In this document: one piece after another, positions 51,010 through 59,831 of the stretch | Layout: every line of letters begins with the position of its first letter | How positions within the stretch are numbered: position 1 is the first letter of the stretch | NCBI GenBank assembly: GCA_001464625.1 | Contig: LNFJ01000016.1 | Coordinates: 1 to 64,000 of the forward strand | Origin: Bacteroidia bacterium Ga0077558 | GTDB lineage: Bacteria > Bacteroidota > Bacteroidia > Chitinophagales > Chitinophagaceae | Reading direction: 5' to 3' | Length of the DNA stretch: 64,000 bases | Program-made: the position numbers and the translations under genes | The notes under the pieces: generated by a model | What the model saw: only the letters and a program-made list of their open reading frames with translations | The model's database searches: none | Told to the model about the DNA's origin: nothing

Positions 51010-53457
51010 TTAAAATTCAATAATAACTCCTATCGTTGGCGTTACAAAAGGGTCGTCATTTTTTACTCTGGTAGGAATTGCATTGCTGCCATCTGCTTTT
51101 ATTGCGAAGCCATCTGTCGTTTCAAAAGCGGTATTGCTGGCATTTCTTTTAAAAGTATATTCTGGTATGGCAGGATTTTTTGCCACATACCAGTTAGTAA
51201 CATCTAAAAACAAATCAATAGTTGTTTTGCGGAAGTTCCATTTCTTGTCTATGCGTACATCGCTGCTATTAAATCCGGAAAGACGGTTGCTGTTCAGTTG
51301 TGCATAATTCAGCGTACCCACACCCTGCGATAAATAATTAAGTCTTGACAATGTTTCATCAAACGGTGTATAAGGCGCACCGCCCTGGTAACGAAATTTT
51401 AAACCTAACTCCCAGTTGCGGGGAAATTTATAGCCCCATGTTACACTCAGTAAATGCCTGTTGTCCCAACTGCTGGCTACAAATTTTTCATCAATGCCAG
51501 CATATAAACTTCTGTAAAAGGTATAAGAGAGTATGCCAAAGAATTTATTAGTGAGTTTCTTTTGCACAAAAAATTCAACACCGTAGGCTTTGCCTTTTCC
51601 ATTGGTAGTAACGGCTTCATTGCCGAGTAATGTAAAATCTGTACCCAGGTTGGCTAATGAAATACCATTGCGAACAGATACCGGCACCTGGCTGTATTTT
51701 TTATAAAAGCCTTCAATGGTAAAACGAAGACCATCATTGGGTAAATATTCGAAGCCAGTAGTATAATGATTGCTGCGCTGGTACTTTGTATTTTTATTCA
51801 CCAGCACATTATTATTATCCGCAAAACCAAGAATGGTGTATGGAGGAATTTTATAATAGATACCTGCAGATGAATTCCAGGTCCATTTATCGGCCAGCAC
51901 ATAGCTAAATGAAATGCGGGGCGATAAAGTTTGCAAACCATTCATACCATCAGAAGTAAAAGTATTCATATCAGTACGGATACCGGCACTGATACCAAGC
52001 CTTTCGTCTGCAAAACGTTTTCCTGCCTGTAGAAAAGCACCTAAACGTAGAAATGTCTTTAACGGACTATTGAAATTTACACTAACAGCAGGTTGAACAA
52101 TTGTCCCACCGCCATCCCGGATTTCTTTGCGAATTACACTAAATGTTGTGTTGGAATAATCGGCCAGCTGTGCAGAAGCCCCATAGGCTATCTTCCAGCC
52201 ATTACGATTTTTATTTACATCAAAACGAAGTTTGGTTTCTTTTTCAGCACTTACAATATCTAATGACTTGTTGGCTACTGATGGATTTTGATTGTCCTCA
52301 TACTTTTCAATATCATTATTAAAATCAGTCCGGCTCAAGGCTAAATTCCAAAAGCCGTTGGGAATATTTCTTTTTAATGAAGCACCGATAGTATAGTTCC
52401 ATTGGTTGACCAACACATTGGAGTTGATGGAGTATAATTTTTCTGGCGTAGCTTCTTTTGGCGCAGCAAAACGGAATTTATCAATGGCGCCGATACCAAG
52501 GAAAGTAAGTGTTGTTTTTTTATTGACCTGGTGGGTGATCTTTGTTTGAAAATCCCAATAGTTAGGACGGATAGGAAGATCCAATGCCTTGAACAATAAC
52601 TCCAGGTATGAACGCCGAGCTGATGCAAGGAAAGTAGTTTTCTTATTTTTCGACAAGGGTCCTTCCAATGTTAATGCCGCTTCCGTAGCACTCAACCTGA
52701 AATTACCCTGGAACTGATTGGGATTACCATTTTTTTGCTTGAACTGAAAAACAGAGCTTAAGGCATTATCATAACGGGCATCAAAAGCCGATGAACTCAG
52801 CTTTACATCTTCAATAAAACTTACGTTTAAAATACCTTGTGGACCACCGCTGCTGCCCTGCGTTTGAAAGTGGTTGATAACAGGTACTTCAATGCCATCT
52901 AAATAAAAAACGTTTTCGTTAGGAGCACCTCCACGGATAATGATATCATTTCTAAAACTTCCTCCCTGCTGACCACCACCTACACCGGGAAGTGTTTGTA
53001 TTACTTTACTGATGTCGAAGTTGCCACCGGGATTGCTTTTGATCTCTTCGCTTGTCAGGCGTTGTACACTCAGGGGTGTTTCCAACGTTGCGGCCCGGGC
53101 CGTTCTTTTGTTTGTTTTAATTACTACTTCGCTTAAAGAAGTGGCAACCTGTTCCAGTTCGATTGTATAGTTATTTTCATTGCCGCTATTGATAACGATA
53201 TTATACAGCACAACTGTTTTGTACCCCACTTTACTGATTTCAAGATTGTAACTTTTTACCGGTATGCTGGCAATTCTGAATTTGCCCATACTATCTGCAA
53301 CAGCTCCTTTTATAGTACTATCCAGTTTTATGGAGGCACCTTCCAACGGCTGTTGCGTAGATTTATCAACTACAATCCCTGTAATGCTTCCTGTGTTTTG
53401 CGCATACGAAATCTGTAAAGCACATAAGGCGAGGAGTAAGGATATAAACCGGTTCAT
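51010..53457 (-). CDS. TonB-dependent receptor with carboxypeptidase-like domain
   Basis: An 815-residue outer-membrane receptor. Signal peptide MNRFISLLLALCALQISYAQ, then a CarboxypepD_reg-like domain (GSITGIVVDKSTQQPLEGASIKLDSTIKGAVADSMGKFRIASIPVKSYNLEISKVGYKTV), a plug with GGNFDISKVIQTLPGVGGG and NDIIIRGGAPNENVFYLDGIEVP, and a C-terminal 22-strand-type barrel. It imports an unknown ligand by TonB-driven transport; no SusD-like partner is present, so it is not a typical SusCD pair. It stands alone. Confidence 0.94.
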   Translation of the reverse strand: MNRFISLLLALCALQISYAQNTGSITGIVVDKSTQQPLEGASIKLDSTIKGAVADSMGKFRIASIPVKSYNLEISKVGYKTVVLYNIVINSGNENNYTIELEQVATSLSEVVIKTNKRTARAATLETPLSVQRLTSEEIKSNPGGNFDISKVIQTLPGVGGGQQGGSFRNDIIIRGGAPNENVFYLDGIEVPVINHFQTQGSSGGPQGILNVSFIEDVKLSSSAFDARYDNALSSVFQFKQKNGNPNQFQGNFRLSATEAALTLEGPLSKNKKTTFLASARRSYLELLFKALDLPIRPNYWDFQTKITHQVNKKTTLTFLGIGAIDKFRFAAPKEATPEKLYSINSNVLVNQWNYTIGASLKRNIPNGFWNLALSRTDFNNDIEKYEDNQNPSVANKSLDIVSAEKETKLRFDVNKNRNGWKIAYGASAQLADYSNTTFSVIRKEIRDGGGTIVQPAVSVNFNSPLKTFLRLGAFLQAGKRFADERLGISAGIRTDMNTFTSDGMNGLQTLSPRISFSYVLADKWTWNSSAGIYYKIPPYTILGFADNNNVLVNKNTKYQRSNHYTTGFEYLPNDGLRFTIEGFYKKYSQVPVSVRNGISLANLGTDFTLLGNEAVTTNGKGKAYGVEFFVQKKLTNKFFGILSYTFYRSLYAGIDEKFVASSWDNRHLLSVTWGYKFPRNWELGLKFRYQGGAPYTPFDETLSRLNYLSQGVGTLNYAQLNSNRLSGFNSSDVRIDKKWNFRKTTIDLFLDVTNWYVAKNPAIPEYTFKRNASNTAFETTDGFAIKADGSNAIPTRVKNDDPFVTPTIGVIIEF

Positions 53458-53634
53458 TGTGTCTAGCGTTTAAACTTATTAAGCAGGAACAACATAGGCT
53501 GATAGAAAGCTATGGTATCCCAGTCTCATTTTTGTTTTAAAAAATTGCTGGCAGGAAATAAACAGTTAAACAAAGCAAATGTTCGGTGAATGTTACAAAA
53601 TAATAGCCGGGCAGGTACCCGGACATGAATCAAC

Positions 53635-53922
53635 TTAGCTGGTCGTTTTTAGCCTGTATTTTTCAGGCTTTGTAGTTGTTCTTTCTATTATTTTTCTGGC
53701 TTCCAGGTCAAGTTTTACCGTTTCGCCATACCATTGTACGCCACCTTCAAATTTGTCTTTCACACGGCTGTACAATGCTTCCATGAGTTCGGTATGGGTC
53801 AATTGTTTTTTGCCCAGTGCCTTCAATAAATGCTCTTTTATAAAGTTGTATTTATCCAGCGCAATAGACTTGTTCGTTTTGCCTGGTAACGGATGTAATG
53901 TTTGAATTTTTTCATTTTTCAT
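53635..53922 (-). CDS. DUF6958-like small protein
   Basis: A 95-residue cytoplasmic protein: MKNEKIQTLHPLPGKTNKSIALDKYNFIKEHLLKALGKKQLTHTELMEALYSRVKDKFEGGVQWYGETVKLDLEARKIIERTTTKPEKYRLKTTS. The TLHP-GKTNK-I-L-KY and VQWYGETVKLDLEARK-IER blocks match my recollection of DUF6958, a winged-helix-like family of unknown role. The pattern suggests DNA binding, but no partner is evident. Divergent from the 53973 gene, so both share a promoter region of 50 bases. Confidence 0.75.
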   Translation of the reverse strand: MKNEKIQTLHPLPGKTNKSIALDKYNFIKEHLLKALGKKQLTHTELMEALYSRVKDKFEGGVQWYGETVKLDLEARKIIERTTTKPEKYRLKTTS

Positions 53923-53972
53923 ATTCCTAAATATTTACTTTACCATTTCTGGTCATTTATTCTGCAGCTTTG

Positions 53973-54230
53973 ATGACTACAACCACTGTACTAATTTATG
54001 ATTTCTGTTTCATAGACGATGTATTGAATAAATTTGAGTATCCTGCTGTGCTTAACGGGAGTATTATTTTAATTTGGTTGGTGGAAGATACTTTGACAAG
54101 TTCAGTATATAATTTACGATGGAATACTTTTTTGGAAGATCAACAGCTAAAAAAGTACATAGCTGAAAAAATAAATAAGTTAACTTTCACTATCACAAAA
54201 CCTGGATCTATCAATATAATTTTTTCATGA
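53973..54230 (+). CDS. 85-residue hypothetical protein, coupled to the 544-aa gene
   Basis: Read from ATG 53973. The 85-residue product starts MTTTTVLIYDFCFIDDVLNKFEYPAVLNGSIILIWLVEDTLTSSVYNLRWNTFLEDQQLKKYIAEKINKLTFTITKPGSINIIFS. No membrane segment or domain recognised; beta-alpha composition. Its stop overlaps the ATG of the 544-residue gene (ATGA), so translation is coupled and the two proteins are probably made in equal amounts and may form a complex. Confidence 0.65.
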   Translation: MTTTTVLIYDFCFIDDVLNKFEYPAVLNGSIILIWLVEDTLTSSVYNLRWNTFLEDQQLKKYIAEKINKLTFTITKPGSINIIFS

Positions 54231-55861
54231 AAAAAATTGATCAACTTATACAACAGCTATTTTCTATCCGCAGGTCATTTGGAAAACAACAAACTGCAGA
54301 GAAAATTAAATTGTTAAATAGTATACTGCCTGCTGCTGTGAAAAGTAAAAAATCTTTTCAATTATATTTCGATACTCTTTTGTTTTTAGCAGCCTATCCT
54401 GACAATAAAACAGTTTATTCCCTTTCTAATCAAACACTGCAACAACTTTCTTCATATATACAGGCGAATGAAAAAATAGGGTATAACTTATATAATACTG
54501 GTATTACCGGCACGGCTGTTTGTGCGGCCTATAGTTTTGAAATTGTAAAATGGTTGCAAACGAATTACAGAGATAACATTCGACTTGACTCCTTTGAAGC
54601 TTCGGATGGACAAATACAAGCTATTCTATCTGTCATGATGAGCAAACTGGAATCGGAAATATTGCAGGATTCCTATTTTGATTGGAAAGAATGGATTCAA
54701 CAATCATTACTTCCGGAAGAAAATTTACTGGATGGGTTGTTGGCAATTTTTGAGAACAACGATAGCCGCCCAGAAGTGAAAGATGAGCTTTGGACATCCA
54801 TTGGCGTTAATATTGAAATTAATTTTACAACGCATAGTATGCTACCAGGAGCATTAACAATTCCGTATTCTCATCGTTCGCTTATCCGGAAAAACATACC
54901 GCAGAAAACTATTAATAAACCTATAAAAGTAAAACTTAGTCCAGGCGAAGCTGCTCAGATCATTGATTGCAGCAGGATGATCCTGGTAAGTCATCTTCGG
55001 GAAATAGATCCCATTAGTTTTGCCGATGCTACACTCGTTTCCTATTATCAATTACCAAGGGGAATTAGTATTGCCTTAATGGAAATGAGTCCGGAACGAC
55101 GCCACCCCATTGATAGTTACATTGGATACACTGTTTTTAAAAACGGGTTGCCGGTAGCATATGCCGGCTCCTGGTTATTGTTTGATAGCGGCCGTATTGG
55201 TCTTAATGTATTCCCGGCATACCGGGGAGGAGAATCGCAATATATTTTTCAGCAAGTATTGCAAGTGCATGCACATGTGTACAAGCTAAAAAGGTTTACG
55301 GTAGATCCTTACCAGATAGGTAATAAAAATAGTGATGGCATTTCCTCCGGTGCATTCTGGGTTTACTATCATGCTGGCTTCCGTCCGATGCTTCCGGTAA
55401 TAGCGGAAATAGCAGCAGCAGAAGCAGAGAAAATTAAAAAAATTCCCGGATACCGTAGCCCATCAACGATATTAAAAAAACTGGCTGAAAGTAAACTGGA
55501 AATGGTACTGCAAAAAAGTGCAGTACAGTTTGATGCGAATGACCTGAGCCTTGCCTATGCCTATTTGCTTAAAAACAAGTATAACAATAACCGGCCACTG
55601 TTTGAAAAAGGGAAGGCAAAGAAACTGGCAGCCATGCTGCAGATAAAAAATCATGATGAGCCCCTGATGAAATTTTTTTTACAAAACTGGGCAATGCTAT
55701 TGCTGCATCATGAACCATCATTTCAACAAAACAAGGCTTTAAAGAAAGTTTTGAAAAAGCTTTTTGTCTTGAAGACCGGGGGTAGCGAAGCAGAGTATAA
55801 TATTTTACTGCAAAAGACAGGAACTTTGCGCCAACTGATAGAAAACATACTGGAGAGTTGA
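54227..55861 (+). CDS. large hypothetical protein with GNAT-like segment
   Basis: A 544-residue protein with a helical N-terminus (MKKIDQLIQQLFSIRRSFGKQQTAEKIKLLNS). A region at about 290-400 (DPISFADATLVSYYQLPRGISIALMEMSPERRHPIDSYIGYTVFKNGLPVAYAGSWLLFDSGRIGLNVFPAYRGGESQYIFQQVLQVHAHVYKLKRFTVDPYQIGNKNSDG ... GAFWVYYHAGFRPM) has the strand order and closing aromatic-GF seen in N-acetyltransferases, with RGGES in the pyrophosphate-loop position. This is resemblance only. Coupled to the preceding gene by a 4-base overlap. Unknown. Confidence 0.7.
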   Translation: MKKIDQLIQQLFSIRRSFGKQQTAEKIKLLNSILPAAVKSKKSFQLYFDTLLFLAAYPDNKTVYSLSNQTLQQLSSYIQANEKIGYNLYNTGITGTAVCAAYSFEIVKWLQTNYRDNIRLDSFEASDGQIQAILSVMMSKLESEILQDSYFDWKEWIQQSLLPEENLLDGLLAIFENNDSRPEVKDELWTSIGVNIEINFTTHSMLPGALTIPYSHRSLIRKNIPQKTINKPIKVKLSPGEAAQIIDCSRMILVSHLREIDPISFADATLVSYYQLPRGISIALMEMSPERRHPIDSYIGYTVFKNGLPVAYAGSWLLFDSGRIGLNVFPAYRGGESQYIFQQVLQVHAHVYKLKRFTVDPYQIGNKNSDGISSGAFWVYYHAGFRPMLPVIAEIAAAEAEKIKKIPGYRSPSTILKKLAESKLEMVLQKSAVQFDANDLSLAYAYLLKNKYNNNRPLFEKGKAKKLAAMLQIKNHDEPLMKFFLQNWAMLLLHHEPSFQQNKALKKVLKKLFVLKTGGSEAEYNILLQKTGTLRQLIENILES

Positions 55862-56051
55862 TAAAATTCTGGTAAAGAGTAACGGCCATTACAAGACAGG
55901 CTTTTTGGAACACCAGTTAGAACTGGTAAGTTGGTGTATCTCCTGCTTTTTGTTTGTTAGAAAAACACCCAAGCTCCACATCCTTTTAAATCCCTCTCTT
56001 ACAAAGTAAACAGTGTCACGATGAAGGAAGCTAATGCTGTTGAACTTCCAT

Positions 56052-56059
56052 TAAATTTG
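56052..56059 (+). promoter_or_regulatory. -7 promoter box TAAATTTG, probable leaderless start
   Basis: TAAATTTG four bases before the ATG at 56064 of the HipA-like gene. Confidence 0.5.
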
Positions 56060-56063
56060 CAAC

Positions 56064-56846
56064 ATGTCACTCCCGTCCGATATAAGAACGATCAATGTAA
56101 CCCGTTACCTTGCTCCATTACGAGAGGGTGGTTCACTCCCTGCTATTGCAGAAGGGGATGATGGGTTTTTATATGTATTAAAATTTCGTGGAGCAGGCCA
56201 GGGTATCAAAGCATTGGTAGCAGAATTGATAGGTGGAGAGCTGGCAAGATTGGCGGGACTTAAAATTCCTGAAATTGTTTTTGCCAACCTAGATGAAGCA
56301 TTTGGAAGAACGGAAGCAGATGAAGAGATACAAGACCTGTTGAAAGCCAGCACCGGGCTTAATCTGGCATTGCATTATTTATCAGGTTCCGTAAGTTTTG
56401 ATGCAGCAGTTACACAACCCGATGCCATGTTAGCTTCAAAAATTGTGTGGTTAGATGCATTGTTGTTTAATGTAGATAGAACCGCCAGGAATACCAATAT
56501 GTTATTTTGGAATAAAGAACTCTGGCTAATAGATCATGGGGCAGCTTTATATTTTCATCATTCCTGGGATCAACGTGAAGAGTATATTTTAAAACCTTTT
56601 GAGCTTATAAAAAACCATGTGCTGTTGCGCTATGCTACAGAAATGATTGCGGCAGATGAATACATGAAAAAAGAATTAACACCGGAGGCAATTACAGCTA
56701 TTATAAATTTATTGCCTGATGAATGGCTGCAATGGGCAGAGACAATGAGCCCTACTCAAATAAGAGAAGCCTATATTCATTTCCTAAACAGCCGCATTGC
56801 CAATTCTTCTATATTCGTAAAACAGATCCAGCATGCAGCAAAGTAA
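56064..56846 (+). CDS. HipA-like kinase domain protein
   Basis: A 260-residue protein with a HipA-like kinase fold: YLAPLREGGSLPAIAEGDDGFLYVLKFRGAGQGIKALVAELIGGELARLAGLKIPEIVFANLDEAFGRTEADEEIQDLLKASTGLNLALHYLSGSVSFD, then the catalytic-metal segment KIVWLDALLFNVDRTARNTNMLFWNKELWLIDHGAALYFHH. The LNVDR-N and IDHG elements fit the HipA_C/PI3K-like family, although it is shorter than HipA (about 440 aa). It overlaps the DUF3037 gene by 14 bases, a conserved pairing in other bacteria as far as I recall. Whether it acts as a toxin is unknown. Confidence 0.85.
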   Translation: MSLPSDIRTINVTRYLAPLREGGSLPAIAEGDDGFLYVLKFRGAGQGIKALVAELIGGELARLAGLKIPEIVFANLDEAFGRTEADEEIQDLLKASTGLNLALHYLSGSVSFDAAVTQPDAMLASKIVWLDALLFNVDRTARNTNMLFWNKELWLIDHGAALYFHHSWDQREEYILKPFELIKNHVLLRYATEMIAADEYMKKELTPEAITAIINLLPDEWLQWAETMSPTQIREAYIHFLNSRIANSSIFVKQIQHAAK

Positions 56847-57216
56847 ATTATACGAATTCGCCGTTATACGAATTGTGCCACGGGTAGAACGGGAAGAGTT
56901 TATCAATGCGGGTATCATTGTTTTTTGCAAAAAAGAAAAATACCTCAGTTGTAAGTATGAATTAAACGAAGAAAAGTTATTGTGCCTCTATGCTGATGCA
57001 GACATTGAATTCATCAGGCAAAACCTACAGGCATTTGCCAATATCGCTTTAGGAAAAAAAAGTGATAGTGAAATTGCCGCTTTAGATACGCCGGAACGTT
57101 TTCGCTGGCTTACCGCTACCCGCAGCACGGTGATACAGGCAAGCAAAGTTCATCCCGGCTTATGTTTTAATGAGGATGAAACGCTGGAGAAATTATTTCA
57201 GCAATACGTTAAATGA
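56833..57216 (+). CDS. DUF3037 family protein
   Basis: A 127-residue protein of family DUF3037: LYEFAVIRIVPRVEREEFINAGIIVFCKKEKYLSCKYELNEEKLLCLYADADIEFIRQNLQAFANIALGKKSDSEIAALDTPERFRWLTATRSTVIQASKVHPGLCFNEDETLEKLFQQYV. The RIVPRVEREEFINAGIIVF block and the FRWLTA-RST segment are diagnostic. Overlaps the HipA-like gene by 14 bases, so the pair is a translational unit; it may be the regulator or substrate of the kinase. A hairpin at 57217 ends the unit. Confidence 0.87.
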   Translation: MQQSKLYEFAVIRIVPRVEREEFINAGIIVFCKKEKYLSCKYELNEEKLLCLYADADIEFIRQNLQAFANIALGKKSDSEIAALDTPERFRWLTATRSTVIQASKVHPGLCFNEDETLEKLFQQYVK

Positions 57217-57243
57217 GTTATACTTATTACTAATTAGTATAAC
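57217..57243. terminator. probable bidirectional terminator
   Basis: An 8-bp stem (GTTATACT/AGTATAAC) right after the DUF3037 stop and before the convergent hydrolase gene. AT-rich and short, so only moderately certain. Confidence 0.45.
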
Positions 57244-57275
57244 TATTTCTCAAATCCATAATCCTGTACACCCAA

Positions 57276-58133
57276 CTACTTAATCTGTTCAATCATATCT
57301 GTAATTGCTTTTATTACCATAGCAGGATGTTCTTTTGCAATATGATGCCCACTGTTTTCAAGTACACTGTATTGGAGGTTAGGACGCTTAACAGCCCATT
57401 TTTTTAATTCTTCCACCCACATAAGATTCATCGGGTTATTGGGATCCTTTTCGCCATCACCCGGTATCTTACCATAAGCAGCAATCAGCAAGGTTGTAGG
57501 AGTAGTATGTGCTGTGTCAGATAATTTTGCCTGTTGCATGCTTGTATCAAAAGCTTTCATTTCTTCCTTTTCACCCGGCCTGCCAGTGCTGGTCAATATT
57601 TCCTGCATATAAATGGAATCTTCTTTCATAAGTTCAGGATGTTCTTTTTGCATTCTTGTATAAAAATCTTCCGGGCATGGATCAATTAAAACTAATCCTG
57701 CAACGTCATCAGGATACAGGCCGCAGAAAACTTTGGCAAAAGAACCGCCCATTGACCAGCCCACTAATATATAGGGTGGTGGATAGCCACCAGTTGTTAA
57801 CGCTTCTTTTAATTCTTTAGCAATCGTAACTGCATCTCTTGTCTTGTTGCATATCTCCGATTTTAAATAGCCGGGACGATCATACGAAACAACACGGGTA
57901 ATTTTTGCGAGTGCAGTATCAATTGTTCTATAGCAACGGTGGTTTGAAGATCCACCGGCTTCCAGTACCACGGTATATTTACCGGTGCCGGCAACATACA
58001 TCGACATTTTATGGCTATCAACCGTTACCTGTACGGTATCTTTTCTATTTATTTGTTGCGCCAGTAATATATGGCTATGCACAGTTTGCAAATAGAAACA
58101 TACAACTATTGATATTATTACTCGTATGGGCAT
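57276..58133 (-). CDS. alpha/beta hydrolase, secreted
   Basis: A 285-residue alpha/beta-hydrolase with an N-terminal hydrophobic signal (about 1-25, cleaved after LLAQ). The nucleophile elbow is VGWSMGGSF with S127, preceded by VVLEAGGSSNHRC for the oxyanion strand; the acid is probably D in VLIDPCPEDF and the histidine is in the final ENSGHHIAKEHP. Substrate unknown. It is monocistronic. Confidence 0.87.
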   Translation of the reverse strand: MPIRVIISIVVCFYLQTVHSHILLAQQINRKDTVQVTVDSHKMSMYVAGTGKYTVVLEAGGSSNHRCYRTIDTALAKITRVVSYDRPGYLKSEICNKTRDAVTIAKELKEALTTGGYPPPYILVGWSMGGSFAKVFCGLYPDDVAGLVLIDPCPEDFYTRMQKEHPELMKEDSIYMQEILTSTGRPGEKEEMKAFDTSMQQAKLSDTAHTTPTTLLIAAYGKIPGDGEKDPNNPMNLMWVEELKKWAVKRPNLQYSVLENSGHHIAKEHPAMVIKAITDMIEQIK

Positions 58134-58173
58134 AAAAATATTGATGCAATTAAAGTTACTTTAATTATTCATC

Positions 58174-58214
58174 AGGGCATCTGTTACGAAATATATTTTT
58201 GATACAGATGCCCT
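58174..58214. promoter_or_regulatory. inverted repeat upstream of the hydrolase gene
   Basis: An 11-bp perfect inverted repeat, AGGGCATCTGT and ACAGATGCCCT, with a 19-base spacer, 40 bases upstream of the hydrolase start at 58133. No T run follows on either strand, so an operator is more likely than a terminator. Confidence 0.4.
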
Positions 58215-58226
58215 TAAGAATATGCT

Positions 58227-58258
58227 AAAAAAATAGGCTATCATTATATGATAGCCTA
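58227..58258 (-). terminator. intrinsic terminator of the PQQ dehydrogenase gene
   Basis: A 10-bp perfect stem (TAGGCTATCA and complement), loop TTATA; on the minus strand it is followed by TTTTTTT. Confidence 0.85.
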
Positions 58259-58281
58259 AATAGTAAATTAATTAGTGGTGA

Positions 58282-59484
58282 TTATTCTGTACCGAGGCAA
58301 TACATTCTTCCTTCATCAGTAATGGCATATAGCTTGCCATCTTTGCCCATACCCACATCACGGAATCTTTGATTTTCCGAAGCCAATAAACGTTCCTCAC
58401 CGATTACTTTATTTCCGTCCAATATTAAGCGTATCAGATGTTTGCCACTCAAACTCGCTACAAATAAATTATGCTTCCATTCCGGAATAGTAGCACCAGT
58501 ATAAAAAGCAATGCCGCCAGGCGAAATAACAGGGTCCCAATAATAAACCGGTTGTTCATACCCTGCCTTCTGTGTAAGTCCTTGGCCAATAGTTGCACCA
58601 TTGTATTCAATACCATAGGTAATTACCGGCCAGCCATAATTAATACCGCGGCGTATGATATTGATCTCGTCGCCACCTTTCGGACCCATCTCTGCTTCCC
58701 ACAGTTCGCCAGTAGTTGGATGGACAGCAATACCCAATGGATTGCGATGACCACTAGAAAATATTTCAGGTCTATCGTTCGGTTTAGGTAACATCAATGG
58801 ATCGGTAACAGCTTGCCCTGTTTTCGTAATCAGTAAAATTTTCCCCAAACTGGTGCTATTATCCTGCGCCAGCGGACGGGTTGCCATGTCAGATCGTTCA
58901 CCGGAGCTTACAAATAAATGACCTTCTTTATTAAAAGCCAGTTTACCGCCATTGTGTTTATCTCCTTTATAAGTTGGCGTTACTCTATATATTACTGTTA
59001 CATTTTCTATGGCTGATTCATCATTGTTTAATCTTGCTTTTGCAACGGCTGCATGGTTGCCACCTGCTACCGGTTCACTAAAAACAAAATAGATCATGCG
59101 GTTGTTAGCAAAATCTGGATCTAATGCTAGTCCCAGCAAACCACCTTGTCCCGCTGCATCCACCGTTGGTATACCGGTAATTTTATTACTTACTGTGCCA
59201 TTGGTACTTACAATACGCATACTGCCTTCTTTCTCCGTAACCAGGAAACGACCATCCGGTAAGGCGGCCATACTCCAGGGTTTTGCTAATGCGGAGGTTA
59301 TTACTTTAGTTGTAAAAGCTGTCTCCGTTTTTACCGCAGCGATCCGGGTTTGTCCATCAAAAGCTGGTTTGTATTGCGGGCTGTTGGGAGGCAATGTTTC
59401 TACGGATGATGAAGTTGATGTTTTTGTAGATGAGCAGGCCGATATAAATAAAAGGCCCGCTGCTGCAAATATTATTTTTACCAT
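58282..59484 (-). CDS. PQQ-dependent sugar dehydrogenase (GSDH-type), lipoprotein
   Basis: A 400-residue lipoprotein from ATG 59484 (signal ...LLFISAC). Six-bladed propeller with the GSDH/soluble aldose-dehydrogenase signatures: KPWSMAALPDGRFLVTEKEGSMRIVSTNGTVS near the start, GGLLGLALDPDFANNRMIYFVFSEPV, and HRNPLGIAVHPTTGELWEAEMGPKGGDEINIIRRGINYGWPVITYGIEYNG. The protein oxidises sugars in the periplasm with PQQ as cofactor; PQQ synthesis genes are not in the window. ORF upstream to 59574 would add a 30-residue extension that lacks a signal, so I reject it. Confidence 0.9.
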   Translation of the reverse strand: MVKIIFAAAGLLFISACSSTKTSTSSSVETLPPNSPQYKPAFDGQTRIAAVKTETAFTTKVITSALAKPWSMAALPDGRFLVTEKEGSMRIVSTNGTVSNKITGIPTVDAAGQGGLLGLALDPDFANNRMIYFVFSEPVAGGNHAAVAKARLNNDESAIENVTVIYRVTPTYKGDKHNGGKLAFNKEGHLFVSSGERSDMATRPLAQDNSTSLGKILLITKTGQAVTDPLMLPKPNDRPEIFSSGHRNPLGIAVHPTTGELWEAEMGPKGGDEINIIRRGINYGWPVITYGIEYNGATIGQGLTQKAGYEQPVYYWDPVISPGGIAFYTGATIPEWKHNLFVASLSGKHLIRLILDGNKVIGEERLLASENQRFRDVGMGKDGKLYAITDEGRMYCLGTE

Positions 59485-59831
59485 ATCAAAAGTTTTATTG
59501 ACAGGTACGGTTACAACAATGGTGCTAAAAAAGCTTGAAGTGTAAATGCGGGGGAGGGGTGATATGAACACCAACCACTGTATGTTGCTTTTTCAAGAAC
59601 TGTTAGCAGATGAAAAGGGCTATTCTCCCATTATATTTAGCTTATAGGGACATACACTTACCAAATACATGTCTTTATAATTAGTATCTAAAAAAATAGG
59701 AAGACAACGCTACAGCTTCCTATACATTTGTTTTTTTTAAAATTCACCTGCTTAAAATCTTCCTATAAAGTCAATTTTAAATTGAGTTAATCCAATGTCA
59801 TCCTTTTTTAAACCATCTAATCCACCTCGTT
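59485..59831. other. intergenic stretch between divergent genes
   Basis: 347 bases between the PQQ dehydrogenase and the T9SS cargo. It must hold both promoters, but I see no exact TAnnTTTG box near either start, no credible ORF and no strong hairpin. Confidence 0.5.

Noticed and set aside
51010-53457. SusC of a polysaccharide utilisation locus
   Set aside because: No SusD-like gene or glycoside hydrolase is adjacent, and the sequence lacks the usual SusC context; a general TonB receptor is the safer call.
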